64,000 bases of DNA from Actinacidiphila acididurans (lineage in GTDB: Bacteria > Actinomycetota > Actinomycetes > Streptomycetales > Streptomycetaceae), in NCBI RefSeq assembly GCF_016918855.1, contig NZ_JADKYB010000012.1, positions 1-64,000 of the forward strand, given 5' to 3'. Shown one piece after another: positions 55,332-62,762 of the stretch (position 1 is the stretch's first letter; every line of letters begins with the position of its first letter). Under the pieces are notes generated by a model, which had not been told where the DNA came from, did no database searches, and worked only from the letters and a program-made list of their open reading frames with translations. The translations under genes and the position numbers were made by a program.

Positions 55332-55356
55332 TTATCGTCAGGCAGACGACTAAGAT
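55332..55356 (+). promoter_or_regulatory. operator and -10 of the NrtR-like gene
   Basis: TTATCGTC (55332-55339), five bases, GACGACTAA (55345-55353) is an inverted repeat with one extra base. It overlaps TAAGAT (55351-55356), a -10 that ends six bases before ATG 55363. Autoregulation by the Nudix-HTH product would fit. Confidence 0.55.
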
Positions 55357-55362
55357 CGCGGC

Positions 55363-56094
55363 ATGTCGCCCTACGACCCGTCGGCCTTCCCGCCCTTTGC
55401 TGTCACCGTCGACCTGGTCGTGCTCACCGTGCGACAGCATGCGCTCTGCGCGCTGGCGGTCCGCCGCGGCGAACCGCCCTTCCAGGGACGGTGGGCGCTG
55501 CCCGGGGGATTCGTGCGCAGCGACGAGGATCTTTCCCAGGCCGCCGCGCGTGAGCTCGCCGAGGAGACGGGGCTGCGGGCGCAGAACGGAGCCCATCTGG
55601 AGCAGCTCGCCACCTACGGCGACCCGCAGCGCGACCCGCGGATGCGCGTGGTCAGCGTCGCCCACCTCGTGCTCGCCCCGGACCTGCCGGCACCGACGGC
55701 GGGCGGGGACGCCAGGGGCGCCCGGTGGGCGCCGGTCGAGACCCTGCTCGGCGAGGGAGGCAAGGAACCCGGGGAGTCGGCGTCGCTCGCCTTCGACCAC
55801 GACCGGATTCTGGCCGACGGGGTGGAGCGCGCCCGGTCGAAGATCGAGTACTCGTCGCTGGCCACGGCGTTCTGCCCGCCCGAGTTCACCGTGGGCGAGC
55901 TGCGCCGGGTCTACGAGGCGGTGTGGGGCGTGGCGCTGGACCCGCGCAACTTCCACCGGAAGGTGACGGGGACGGTCGGCTTCCTGGTGCCGACCGGCGG
56001 GACGACGACACGTCAGGGCGGGCGACCGGCGCAGTTGTTCCGGGCGGGCGGTGCCACGCTGCTCAATCCGCCGATGCTGCGACCCGAGGTCTGA
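55363..56094 (+). CDS. NrtR-like Nudix and winged-helix regulator
   Basis: This 243-residue protein has a Nudix domain at about residues 10-150 and a C-terminal winged helix ([38 protein letters not shown]), the layout of NrtR regulators that sense ADP-ribose and control NAD metabolism. The Nudix box [23 protein letters not shown] is complete (G-x5-E-x7-REUxEExGU), so hydrolase activity may be retained, unlike many NrtR proteins. The mRNA appears leaderless, with TAAGAT six bases upstream. NAD genes are not adjacent; an ADP-ribosylglycohydrolase lies 8 kb away. The ABC transporter follows after 41 bases. Confidence 0.85.
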   Translation: MSPYDPSAFPPFAVTVDLVVLTVRQHALCALAVRRGEPPFQGRWALPGGFVRSDEDLSQAAARELAEETGLRAQNGAHLEQLATYGDPQRDPRMRVVSVAHLVLAPDLPAPTAGGDARGARWAPVETLLGEGGKEPGESASLAFDHDRILADGVERARSKIEYSSLATAFCPPEFTVGELRRVYEAVWGVALDPRNFHRKVTGTVGFLVPTGGTTTRQGGRPAQLFRAGGATLLNPPMLRPEV

Positions 56095-56106
56095 CACTAG
56101 GGCATT

Positions 56107-56129
56107 TTGTCTGATTTACGGGTTATGGT
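56107..56129 (+). promoter_or_regulatory. promoter of the ABC transporter gene
   Basis: TATGGT (56124-56129) ends six bases before GTG 56136. TTGTCTGAT (56107-56115) stands eight bases before it, the spacing of PafBC-type promoters, but only the first five bases and one G fit that consensus. Confidence 0.35.
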
Positions 56130-56135
56130 ACTGGC

Positions 56136-57899
56136 GTGATCCAGGCCATCGGATTGACCAGTGCGTCCCGGCGCAAGGCCCGGCCCGTCGTCGCCGATCT
56201 GACCTTCGACGTGCGTGCCGGCGAGGTCACCGGGCTGGTCGGCCCCGCGGGGGCGGGCAAGTCCACCGCGATGCGCCTGCTGCTCGGTACCGAACCCGGC
56301 CGTGGCGCCACACTCGTCGACGGCCGTCCGTTGCCGGAGCTGCCGCACCCCGCGCGGGAGATCGGCGTCCTGGTCGGCGAGGTCCGGGGCCACCCGGACC
56401 GCACGGGCCGCGGCCACCTGCGGATGCTCTGCGCCGCATTCGGCCTGCCCCCGGCCCGCGCCGACGACGTGCTGGTCCAGGTCGGCCTGGAAGCGGTCGC
56501 CCACGAGCGGATCGGCACGTATTCGCTCGGCATGGACCGCCGGTTCGGGATCGCCGTCGCCCTGCTGCCCGAACCCCGGGCACTGGTCCTGGACGACCCC
56601 GCCCGAGGGCTGCCGCCGCGGGAGGCCGCCTGGGTGCACGACCTGGTCCGCCGCCATGCCGCCGCGGGCGGGGCGGTACTGATCAGCGGGCGCGACCCGC
56701 GTGCGCTGGCGCGTACCGCGGACCGGATGATCGCGCTGGACCGGGGCCGCATGGTCACCGACGAGCCGGCCGAGGACTTCGCCCGTACCCGGCTGCGCTC
56801 GTACGTGGCCGTACGGTCGCCGTACGCACAGCGGCTCGGCGAACTGCTCAGCGACGGGGGAACGGAGGTGGTCGCCGCCGGCGGGGGCCGGATCGCGGTG
56901 TTCGGGTCGACCACGGCGGCGGTGGGCGAGGCCGCCCACCGCAACGGCATCGTGCTGCACCAACTCGCCGAGGAGACCGCGCCGGCCGCCATGCCCGCGG
57001 GGACGGCGGAGAACGAGGCGCCACGCCGCCCGCGCGCCCGACCGCGTGGTGTGCCGCGCCGTACTCCGCGCCGAGCCGGCCCCGCGCGCCCGCTGACCTA
57101 CGAACTGCGGCGCGGGTTCGGCCTGCGCACGCCGTGGCCGATCGTCGCGCTCGCCCTGGCCGGTTCCGTCCTGGCCACGCTGGCGATGGTCAAGCTCGGC
57201 GGCACCCCGCTGTCGCCGGTGCGGCTGGCGGGCGGCTGGTGGGACGAACTCCCGTTGCCGGCCGCCGCGATCGGGGCGGGTGCGCTGGGCGCGCTCAGCT
57301 ACGGGCAGGAGTACCGCTACCCCGCGCTGACGCCGGGGCTCGGCCCCGACCCGCGCAGCCCGCGCCTGCTGGTGGCCAAACTCGCGGTCGCCTGCGCGGT
57401 CGCGCTGGCGCTCGCGGCCGCCTCCGCCGCGGCGGACATCGCGGTGCTGCACGCGGTACTCGGCTTGGCCCCCGACCTGTTGGCCACTCCAGGCACCCTG
57501 GCCGTGTGGGCGACGCTGTGCGTCGGATGCGCCTGTGCGGGGGTGCTGGCGGGGGCGGTCTTCCGTACCACCGCCCTCGGCGTGGCATCCGTACTCGCCG
57601 TACCCGTCGTGGTCGCGCCCGCCGTGCACGCTTTGATCGGTGGCAGTCAGGCCGGGGAACTGCTGGACGCCGGTGGCGCGTTGTGGTCGGTCGTGAGCGG
57701 AGTGTCGCAGGACGGCACGGGCACGGTGTCCGGGGCGCTGCGGTCGACCGGCCAACCGTTCTTCCTCGCGCTGGGGTTGTCCCTGGCGGCGCTCGCCGGG
57801 GCGTACGCGACCGGCGCGTTGCTGGGCCGCCGGCGCGTGCGCCGGTCAACTGCCCTGCCCACAGGCGCCGCTGCGCCCCTCACCAGCGAGAAGGGGTGA
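56136..57899 (+). CDS. ABC transporter, ATPase fused to permease
   Basis: This 587-residue protein joins an ABC ATPase (about residues 1-285) to a six-pass membrane domain (about 335-570). Walker A is GPAGAGKST near residue 37. The signature region is YSLGMDRR in place of LSGGQ, and Walker B reads ALVLDDPARGL, with Asp where the catalytic Glu normally stands. An Arg/Pro-rich linker (RPRARPRGVPRRTPRR) joins the halves. Because two ATP sites are needed, the protein probably dimerises. The catalytic change suggests slow or regulated ATP hydrolysis. The substrate is unknown. The GTG start follows TATGGT by six bases. Confidence 0.85.
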   Translation: MIQAIGLTSASRRKARPVVADLTFDVRAGEVTGLVGPAGAGKSTAMRLLLGTEPGRGATLVDGRPLPELPHPAREIGVLVGEVRGHPDRTGRGHLRMLCAAFGLPPARADDVLVQVGLEAVAHERIGTYSLGMDRRFGIAVALLPEPRALVLDDPARGLPPREAAWVHDLVRRHAAAGGAVLISGRDPRALARTADRMIALDRGRMVTDEPAEDFARTRLRSYVAVRSPYAQRLGELLSDGGTEVVAAGGGRIAVFGSTTAAVGEAAHRNGIVLHQLAEETAPAAMPAGTAENEAPRRPRARPRGVPRRTPRRAGPARPLTYELRRGFGLRTPWPIVALALAGSVLATLAMVKLGGTPLSPVRLAGGWWDELPLPAAAIGAGALGALSYGQEYRYPALTPGLGPDPRSPRLLVAKLAVACAVALALAAASAAADIAVLHAVLGLAPDLLATPGTLAVWATLCVGCACAGVLAGAVFRTTALGVASVLAVPVVVAPAVHALIGGSQAGELLDAGGALWSVVSGVSQDGTGTVSGALRSTGQPFFLALGLSLAALAGAYATGALLGRRRVRRSTALPTGAAAPLTSEKG

Positions 57900-57925
57900 C
57901 GCTCCGGGGCAACCGTCAATTATGA

Positions 57926-57942
57926 GGTGATGAGCGCTCACC
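57926..57942. promoter_or_regulatory. palindrome upstream of whiH
   Basis: GGTGA and TCACC flank the perfect palindrome TGAGCGCTCA at 57931-57940, 62 bases before the whiH start. It may be an operator for WhiH itself or another GntR-type regulator. Confidence 0.45.
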
Positions 57943-58003
57943 CTTTCGTGTGCTTTTCAGCAAAGCCCTCAAGGCTCGCTGCGGCATCGCCGACAAAGGA
58001 TGC

Positions 58004-58912
58004 GTGAGTACCCTTGCGCATTCCATGATGACCGCGGCTCGCTCCGCCGACTCCGGCATCGCCGGTCCGGGCGAGCTGGACCGCTATTCGTACGCCGAAG
58101 CCCCCGGCGCCGACCGACCCGGACTCCCGTCCTGGGAAGGCGTGGAACCGGACATGAGCCGGGTGGGCCGCCGGGCGAGCGGCAGCCGGGGCCGGGGACT
58201 GCACGGCCAACTCGTCCAGCAACTCGGACAGATGATCGTCTCCGGCGATCTCGGCGCCGACCGCCCGCTGGTCCCGGAGGAGATCGGCCAGCGCTTCGAG
58301 GTGTCCCGCACCGTGGTGCGCGAGTCGCTGCGCGTGCTGGAGGCCAAGGGACTGGTCAGCGCCAGGCCCAACGTCGGCACCCGGGTGCGCCCGGTCAGCG
58401 ACTGGAACCTGCTCGACCCCGACATCATCGAGTGGCGCGCCTTCGGGCCGCAGCGCGACGACCAGCGCCGCGAGCTGCTCGAACTGCGCTGGACCATCGA
58501 ACCACTCGCCGCCCGGCTCGCCGCCGGCCATGGCCGCGAGGACGTCCAGCAGCGCCTGGCCGACATGGCCGAGATCATGGCCCACGCCGCCGCCCAGGGC
58601 GACGCCCTCACCTTCACCCGCGCCGACGTCGAGTTCCACACCCTGCTGCTGCAGATCGCCGGCAACAAGATGCTGGAGCACCTGTCCGGCATCGTCTCCT
58701 CCGCGCTGCACGTCTCCGGTGGCTCCGTCACCGGCTGCGAGCGTCCCGGCGACACCTCCGTCGGCCTGCACCAGCGCATCGTCGAGGCGCTTGCCGAGGG
58801 CGACGGCGGCACCGCCGAGGCCGCGATGCGCGAGCTGCTGGCCGTACCCGCCGAGCAGCCGGCCGCCGGCAACGGCGACAGCCACGTCGTACCCGCCCCA
58901 CGCGAGCACTGA
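58004..58912 (+). CDS. whiH: GntR/FadR-family sporulation regulator WhiH
   Basis: This 302-residue regulator has a GntR winged helix at about residues 65-130 (LVQQLGQMIVSGDLGADRPLVPEEIGQRFEVSRTVVRESLRVLEAKGLV) and a FadR-type helical ligand domain (VEFHTLLLQIAGNKMLEHLSGIV). FCD-domain metal-site residues such as His in FHTLL and HQRIVEAL are present. Adjacency to hrdB identifies it as WhiH, needed for sporulation septation in S. coelicolor. GTG 58004 has AAAGGA only three bases away; ATG 58025 is an alternative. A hairpin separates it from hrdB. The symbol rests on synteny and family. Confidence 0.88.
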   Translation: MSTLAHSMMTAARSADSGIAGPGELDRYSYAEAPGADRPGLPSWEGVEPDMSRVGRRASGSRGRGLHGQLVQQLGQMIVSGDLGADRPLVPEEIGQRFEVSRTVVRESLRVLEAKGLVSARPNVGTRVRPVSDWNLLDPDIIEWRAFGPQRDDQRRELLELRWTIEPLAARLAAGHGREDVQQRLADMAEIMAHAAAQGDALTFTRADVEFHTLLLQIAGNKMLEHLSGIVSSALHVSGGSVTGCERPGDTSVGLHQRIVEALAEGDGGTAEAAMRELLAVPAEQPAAGNGDSHVVPAPREH

Positions 58913-58921
58913 GTGCGACTT

Positions 58922-58957
58922 CGCCGCCGCGGGTCCCGTGCACCGGGACCGGCGGCG
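58922..58957 (+). terminator. whiH terminator hairpin
   Basis: GGTCCCG (58932-58938) pairs with CGGGACC (58944-58950), and CGCCGCC (58922-58928) pairs with GGCGGCG (58951-58957), with a 3-base bulge between the halves. It starts ten bases after the whiH stop. There is no T tract. Confidence 0.65.
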
Positions 58958-59110
58958 GCGCCGTGCGCGACGGCCGTGTGCCTCGTCGATGCCCTCGTCG
59001 ATGCCGGCGTCGGTGTCCTCGCACGAGGTCGTCGGCGCCGCGATGGCTGGCCGTAATTGCCGTGGTGGCCGTGTGCCGTGGGCGTTGTCGTGCGTGAGTG
59101 ATGCCCGACG

Positions 59111-59140
59111 TGGGTAGTGAAATGTCTGGCTGGGTAGTGA
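59111..59140. repeat. direct repeats at 20-bp spacing upstream of hrdB
   Basis: TGGGTAGTGA occurs at 59111-59120 and exactly 20 bases later at 59131-59140, two helical turns, followed by TAGGTGCGATTT. The position about 170 bases before the hrdB start suggests an activator or regulator site. The rest of the 398-base gap between whiH and hrdB holds no gene. Confidence 0.55.
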
Positions 59141-59310
59141 TAGGTGCGATTTGGGGTGTGACTCGGGCCACGTAAGCTGGGCGTAACGCTAGGCGAGGCA
59201 GTGCGATGACTTAAGAGGTGGCGGCCACGCGAGGAGTGGTCGGCGTCCTGGGGGCGCCGGATTGCTGCGCGGTGCCATCGAGTCGTTCCCATCGTTCCGA
59301 GAGGTTGTTC

Positions 59311-60882
59311 GTGTCGGCCAGCACATCCCGTACGCTCCCGTCCGAGATCGCCGAATCCGAGTCTCTGATGGCGCTCATCGAGCAGGGTAAGGCCCAGGGC
59401 CAGATCGCCGGCGACGACGTGCGTCGGGCGTTCGAAGCGGACCAGATTCCGGCAACCCAGTGGAAGAACGTTCTGCGCAGCCTCAACCAGGTCCTCGATG
59501 AGGAGGGTGTGACGCTGATGGTGACTGCCGCGGAGGCGCCCAAGCGCACCCGAAAGAGCGTCGCAGCCAAGAGCCCGGCGAAACGTACTGCCACCAAGAC
59601 GGTCGCCGCCAAGGCGGCCCCTGCCAAGAAGACCGTAGCGCCCAAGGCCCCCGCCCCACAGGTGGTGGCCGAGGCCGAGACCACGGTGGAGCCATCGGTG
59701 GAGGCGGAAACTCAGCCCAAGAAGGCACCCGCGAAGAAGGCCGTCGCCAAGAAGACGGCTGCCAAGAAAGCCCCCGCGAAGAAGGTCGCGGCGGTGAAGA
59801 AGACCGCCGCCGCCCCCAGCGAGGACGAGGCAGTGGTCGAGGCGGAGGACCTGCTCGACGACGCACCCGTCAAGGGCGCGGAGGACGAGACGGAGAAGAC
59901 CGAGTCCGAGAGCTTCGTGCTCTCCGACGACGACGAGGACGACGCCCCGGCCCAGCAGGTCGCGGTCGCCGGCGCCACCGCCGACCCGGTCAAGGACTAC
60001 CTGAAGCAGATCGGCAAGGTCCCACTGCTCAATGCCGAGCAGGAGGTCGAGCTCGCCAAGCGGATCGAGGCGGGCCTGTTCGCCGAGGACAAGCTGGCCG
60101 CGGGCGACAAGCTCGCCCCCAAGCTGCGGCGCGAGCTGGAGATCATCGCCGAGGACGGCCGTTGGGCCAAGAACCACCTGCTGGAGGCCAACCTCCGGCT
60201 CGTGGTGTCGCTGGCCAAGCGCTACACGGGCCGCGGCATGCTCTTCCTCGACCTGATCCAGGAGGGGAACCTGGGCCTGATCCGTGCGGTCGAGAAGTTC
60301 GACTACACCAAGGGCTTCAAGTTCTCCACGTACGCCACCTGGTGGATCCGGCAGGCGATCACCCGGGCCATGGCCGACCAGGCGCGGACCATCCGCATCC
60401 CGGTGCACATGGTCGAGGTGATCAACAAGCTGGCCCGCGTGCAGCGGCAGATGCTCCAGGACCTGGGTCGCGAGCCCACCCCGGAGGAGCTGGCCAAGGA
60501 ACTCGACATGACCCCCGAGAAGGTCATCGAGGTCCAGAAGTACGGCCGCGAGCCCATCTCGCTGCACACCCCGCTGGGCGAGGACGGCGACAGCGAGTTC
60601 GGCGACCTGATCGAGGACTCCGAGGCGGTCGTACCGGCCGACGCGGTGAGCTTCACACTTCTGCAGGAGCAGCTCCACTCCGTCCTGGACACGCTTTCCG
60701 AGCGTGAGGCGGGCGTGGTCTCCATGCGCTTCGGCCTCACCGACGGCCAGCCGAAGACGCTGGACGAGATCGGCAAGGTGTACGGCGTCACGCGCGAGCG
60801 GATCCGGCAGATCGAGTCCAAGACCATGTCGAAGCTGCGGCACCCCTCGCGCTCGCAGGTCCTGCGGGACTACCTCGACTGA
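59311..60882 (+). CDS. hrdB: principal RNA polymerase sigma factor HrdB
   Basis: This 523-residue sigma-70 protein directs housekeeping transcription. Residues about 75-180 are Lys/Ala/Pro repeats ([12 protein letters not shown]) followed by an acidic stretch (DDDEDDAPA). Region 1.2 begins [16 protein letters not shown]. Region 2 is [57 protein letters not shown]. Region 4 ends [34 protein letters not shown] 59311 is set by GAGAGG at 59299-59304 and by SASTSRTLP, the known HrdB N-terminus; the frame is open further upstream but not supported. Confidence 0.97.
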   Translation: MSASTSRTLPSEIAESESLMALIEQGKAQGQIAGDDVRRAFEADQIPATQWKNVLRSLNQVLDEEGVTLMVTAAEAPKRTRKSVAAKSPAKRTATKTVAAKAAPAKKTVAPKAPAPQVVAEAETTVEPSVEAETQPKKAPAKKAVAKKTAAKKAPAKKVAAVKKTAAAPSEDEAVVEAEDLLDDAPVKGAEDETEKTESESFVLSDDDEDDAPAQQVAVAGATADPVKDYLKQIGKVPLLNAEQEVELAKRIEAGLFAEDKLAAGDKLAPKLRRELEIIAEDGRWAKNHLLEANLRLVVSLAKRYTGRGMLFLDLIQEGNLGLIRAVEKFDYTKGFKFSTYATWWIRQAITRAMADQARTIRIPVHMVEVINKLARVQRQMLQDLGREPTPEELAKELDMTPEKVIEVQKYGREPISLHTPLGEDGDSEFGDLIEDSEAVVPADAVSFTLLQEQLHSVLDTLSEREAGVVSMRFGLTDGQPKTLDEIGKVYGVTRERIRQIESKTMSKLRHPSRSQVLRDYLD

Positions 60883-60905
60883 GCCTGACGGGGCGAGCAC
60901 GACCC

Positions 60906-60923
60906 GAGCGGAGCGTTTCGCTC
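60906..60923 (+). terminator. weak hairpin after hrdB
   Basis: GAGCGGA (60906-60912) and TTCGCTC (60917-60923) form a 7-bp stem including one G-T pair, with a GCGT loop, 23 bases after the hrdB stop. This is a possible terminator. Confidence 0.35.
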
Positions 60924-61034
60924 AGGGCGTAGAGGCGCCCGCCGGGACTCACGTACGGCGTTGCTGCGGATGCGGCCTCCGGCGCTGTCGATGACTCTGG
61001 GTATCCAGAGCTGTCCACAGCGTCAGGAGGCCGT

Positions 61035-61937
61035 ATGCGTTCCCCCGTCCATTCCGAGACCGCCGCGCCGGGCGGAGCCCGCGGTTCCATAACCCGGGCG
61101 GCCCGGTTCGCCCGCCGTGCCGCCCTACTGGGTGCGCTCGCGGTGCTGCCGGCCGCCGTCGTACCGCTGGCCGCGCCGGCCACGTCGGCGCAGGCCAACG
61201 GGGTGGTGGTGGGCGGCGCCCCGACTACCACCGACCAGGAGCCTTGGGTGGTCGCCCTGTCCAGCCCGTCCCGGTTCGGGCCCCAGCGCTCCGGTCAGTT
61301 CTGCGGGGGCGTGGCCGTGGGGCCGCGTACGGTGCTGACGGCCGCGCACTGTTTCGGCAGCGAGGTGCTCGGCGTCGCGGACTGGCGGCAGCTCACCGAT
61401 CTGCGGGTGATCGAGGGCCGCACCGACCTGGCCGGGAACACCGGCCAGGAGCTGAAGCCGACCCAGGTGTGGGTCAACCCGGGATTCGACCCGTCGACCA
61501 ATTCGGGTGATGTGGCAGTGGTCACACTTGACCACGACCTGCCCGGCGGAGCCGCGCTCCCGATGGCCCGGGCCACGGACACGGCCGACTATGTGGCGGG
61601 CACGAGCGCCGAGGTCTACGGCTGGGGCGACACCACCGGTCACGGCGACTACGCCGATACGTTGCGGGTGGCGCCGGTCACGGTGCTGCCGGACGCCGAC
61701 TGCGAGCGGGCGTACCCGGGTAGCGCGGACGGCAGGTACATGCGGGGCACGATGATGTGCGCGGGGGTCACGGCCGGCGGGCGGGATGCCTGCCAGGGGG
61801 ACAGTGGCGGGCCGCTGGTCGTCGCGGGCCGCGTGGTGGGGCTGGTGTCATGGGGCAGCGGCTGTGCGCAGCCGGGCTACCCGGGGGTCTACACGCGAGT
61901 GTCGGCGGTGGCGGAGTTGGTGGCGCAGCACCTTTGA
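61035..61937 (+). CDS. secreted trypsin-like serine protease (S1)
   Basis: This 300-residue precursor has an Arg-rich N-terminus, a hydrophobic signal (LLGALAVLPAAVVPLAAPATSAQA, residues about 31-54) and an S1 domain starting VVVGGAP near residue 57. The catalytic triad is His in LTAAHC, Asp in SGDVAVVTL and Ser in CQGDSGGP. Asp in RDACQGDSGG is the S1-pocket residue expected for trypsin specificity (cleavage after Lys/Arg). Cysteine pairs typical of the fold are present. AGGAGG precedes the ATG. A hairpin between this and the convergent DUF7455 gene ends transcription. Confidence 0.94.
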   Translation: MRSPVHSETAAPGGARGSITRAARFARRAALLGALAVLPAAVVPLAAPATSAQANGVVVGGAPTTTDQEPWVVALSSPSRFGPQRSGQFCGGVAVGPRTVLTAAHCFGSEVLGVADWRQLTDLRVIEGRTDLAGNTGQELKPTQVWVNPGFDPSTNSGDVAVVTLDHDLPGGAALPMARATDTADYVAGTSAEVYGWGDTTGHGDYADTLRVAPVTVLPDADCERAYPGSADGRYMRGTMMCAGVTAGGRDACQGDSGGPLVVAGRVVGLVSWGSGCAQPGYPGVYTRVSAVAELVAQHL

Positions 61938-62042
61938 GCGCCGCTCCGAAACGCCGGGCCGCGGGGTTCGCGGCCGCCGGTGCCGTACGCCGTACGGGAG
62001 ACGAGCGCCGACGCCGTCGCACCCAAGGGTCCGGATGCGCCT

Positions 62043-62080
62043 GCGGGCGGACACCCCCTGAATGGGGTCCGTCCGCCCGC
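62043..62080. terminator. bidirectional hairpin after the protease gene
   Basis: GCGGGCGGAC (62043-62052) pairs with GTCCGCCCGC (62071-62080) and ACCCC (62053-62057) with GGGGT (62064-62068), leaving a CC bulge and a 6-base loop. It lies between convergent genes and can serve both. Confidence 0.8.
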
Positions 62081-62110
62081 GGGGTCCGAACTCGTCGCTG
62101 GTGCGATGTG

Positions 62111-62341
62111 TCAGCGCTCTTCGTCTCCCGCCGACGCCGGGGTGGCGTTCAGCCTGCCGCTCTCGTCCTGTATTTCCGCTGCGATCTTCTTGAGCTCGGG
62201 CTCGAACTTGCGGCCGTGGTGAGCGCAGAAGAGCAGCTCCCCACCGCTGATCAGAACGACGCGCAGGTACGCCTGAGCGCCGCAACGGTCGCAGCGGTCT
62301 GCCGCTGACAGCGGACTCGCGGGGGTCAGAACAGTAGTCAC
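62111..62341 (-). CDS. DUF7455 small zinc-binding protein
   Basis: This 76-residue protein matches the actinobacterial DUF7455 family. Two ligand pairs are visible, CDRC at residues 17-20 and CAHHG near 39-43, with a short beta hairpin (AYLRVVLISGGELLF) between, so it is probably a single zinc ribbon. A C-terminal helix and a Ser/Ala-rich tail follow. The GTG start at 62341 has GAGG five bases upstream. Function is unknown; it diverges from parE and sits beside hrdB in many Streptomyces. Confidence 0.8.
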   Translation of the reverse strand: MTTVLTPASPLSAADRCDRCGAQAYLRVVLISGGELLFCAHHGRKFEPELKKIAAEIQDESGRLNATPASAGDEER

Positions 62342-62762
62342 GTCGCCTCTTCTCTAGCTCGACGAGCTGTCGTACCAGGGTCAACATCCAACCAGGCCGA
62401 AAACGTTCCCGCTGACGGCATTTCCTCGAAATTCGACCTCGGAGTGACTGGTTGTTACCGATTGGCGGCGAATAGGAGTCAGTTGTGTCAGATGTCTGAT
62501 TTGGGGGGTGTTGTCCGGGCTGCGCTCCCCCGGCCGGCTGCCGGGTGTTGGAGAGGACGTTGCCCGGAGCCTAAATGGTTCATGCGTCTTTGGGAACGTG
62601 ACATGTGTATCACTCCCACGGGTTATCGAACGCTTACTCGATAACGGCTACGATGGGGCTTCCGGATGCCGGGTCGCGGCGCTGCCCACCCGCCCGACCT
62701 CGGTACCCTCTCACCGATACGGCCGAGACCGTCAGATACATCTGGATCGAGGAGCTGCCCGC
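62342..62762. promoter_or_regulatory. divergent promoter region of DUF7455 and parE
   Basis: The 421-base gap holds GTTATCGA (62622-62629), eight bases, TCGATAAC (62638-62645), a perfect inverted repeat just upstream of the -10-like TACGAT (62649-62654), which would start a parE mRNA about 100 bases before its GTG. TCAGATGTCTGA at 62488-62499 and CAGATACATCTG at 62733-62744 are shorter palindromes. No gene is supported here. Confidence 0.5.

Noticed and set aside
58084-60900. A 938-codon minus-strand open frame opposite whiH and hrdB
   Set aside because: It lies antisense to two conserved genes and crosses the whiH terminator and hrdB promoter region.
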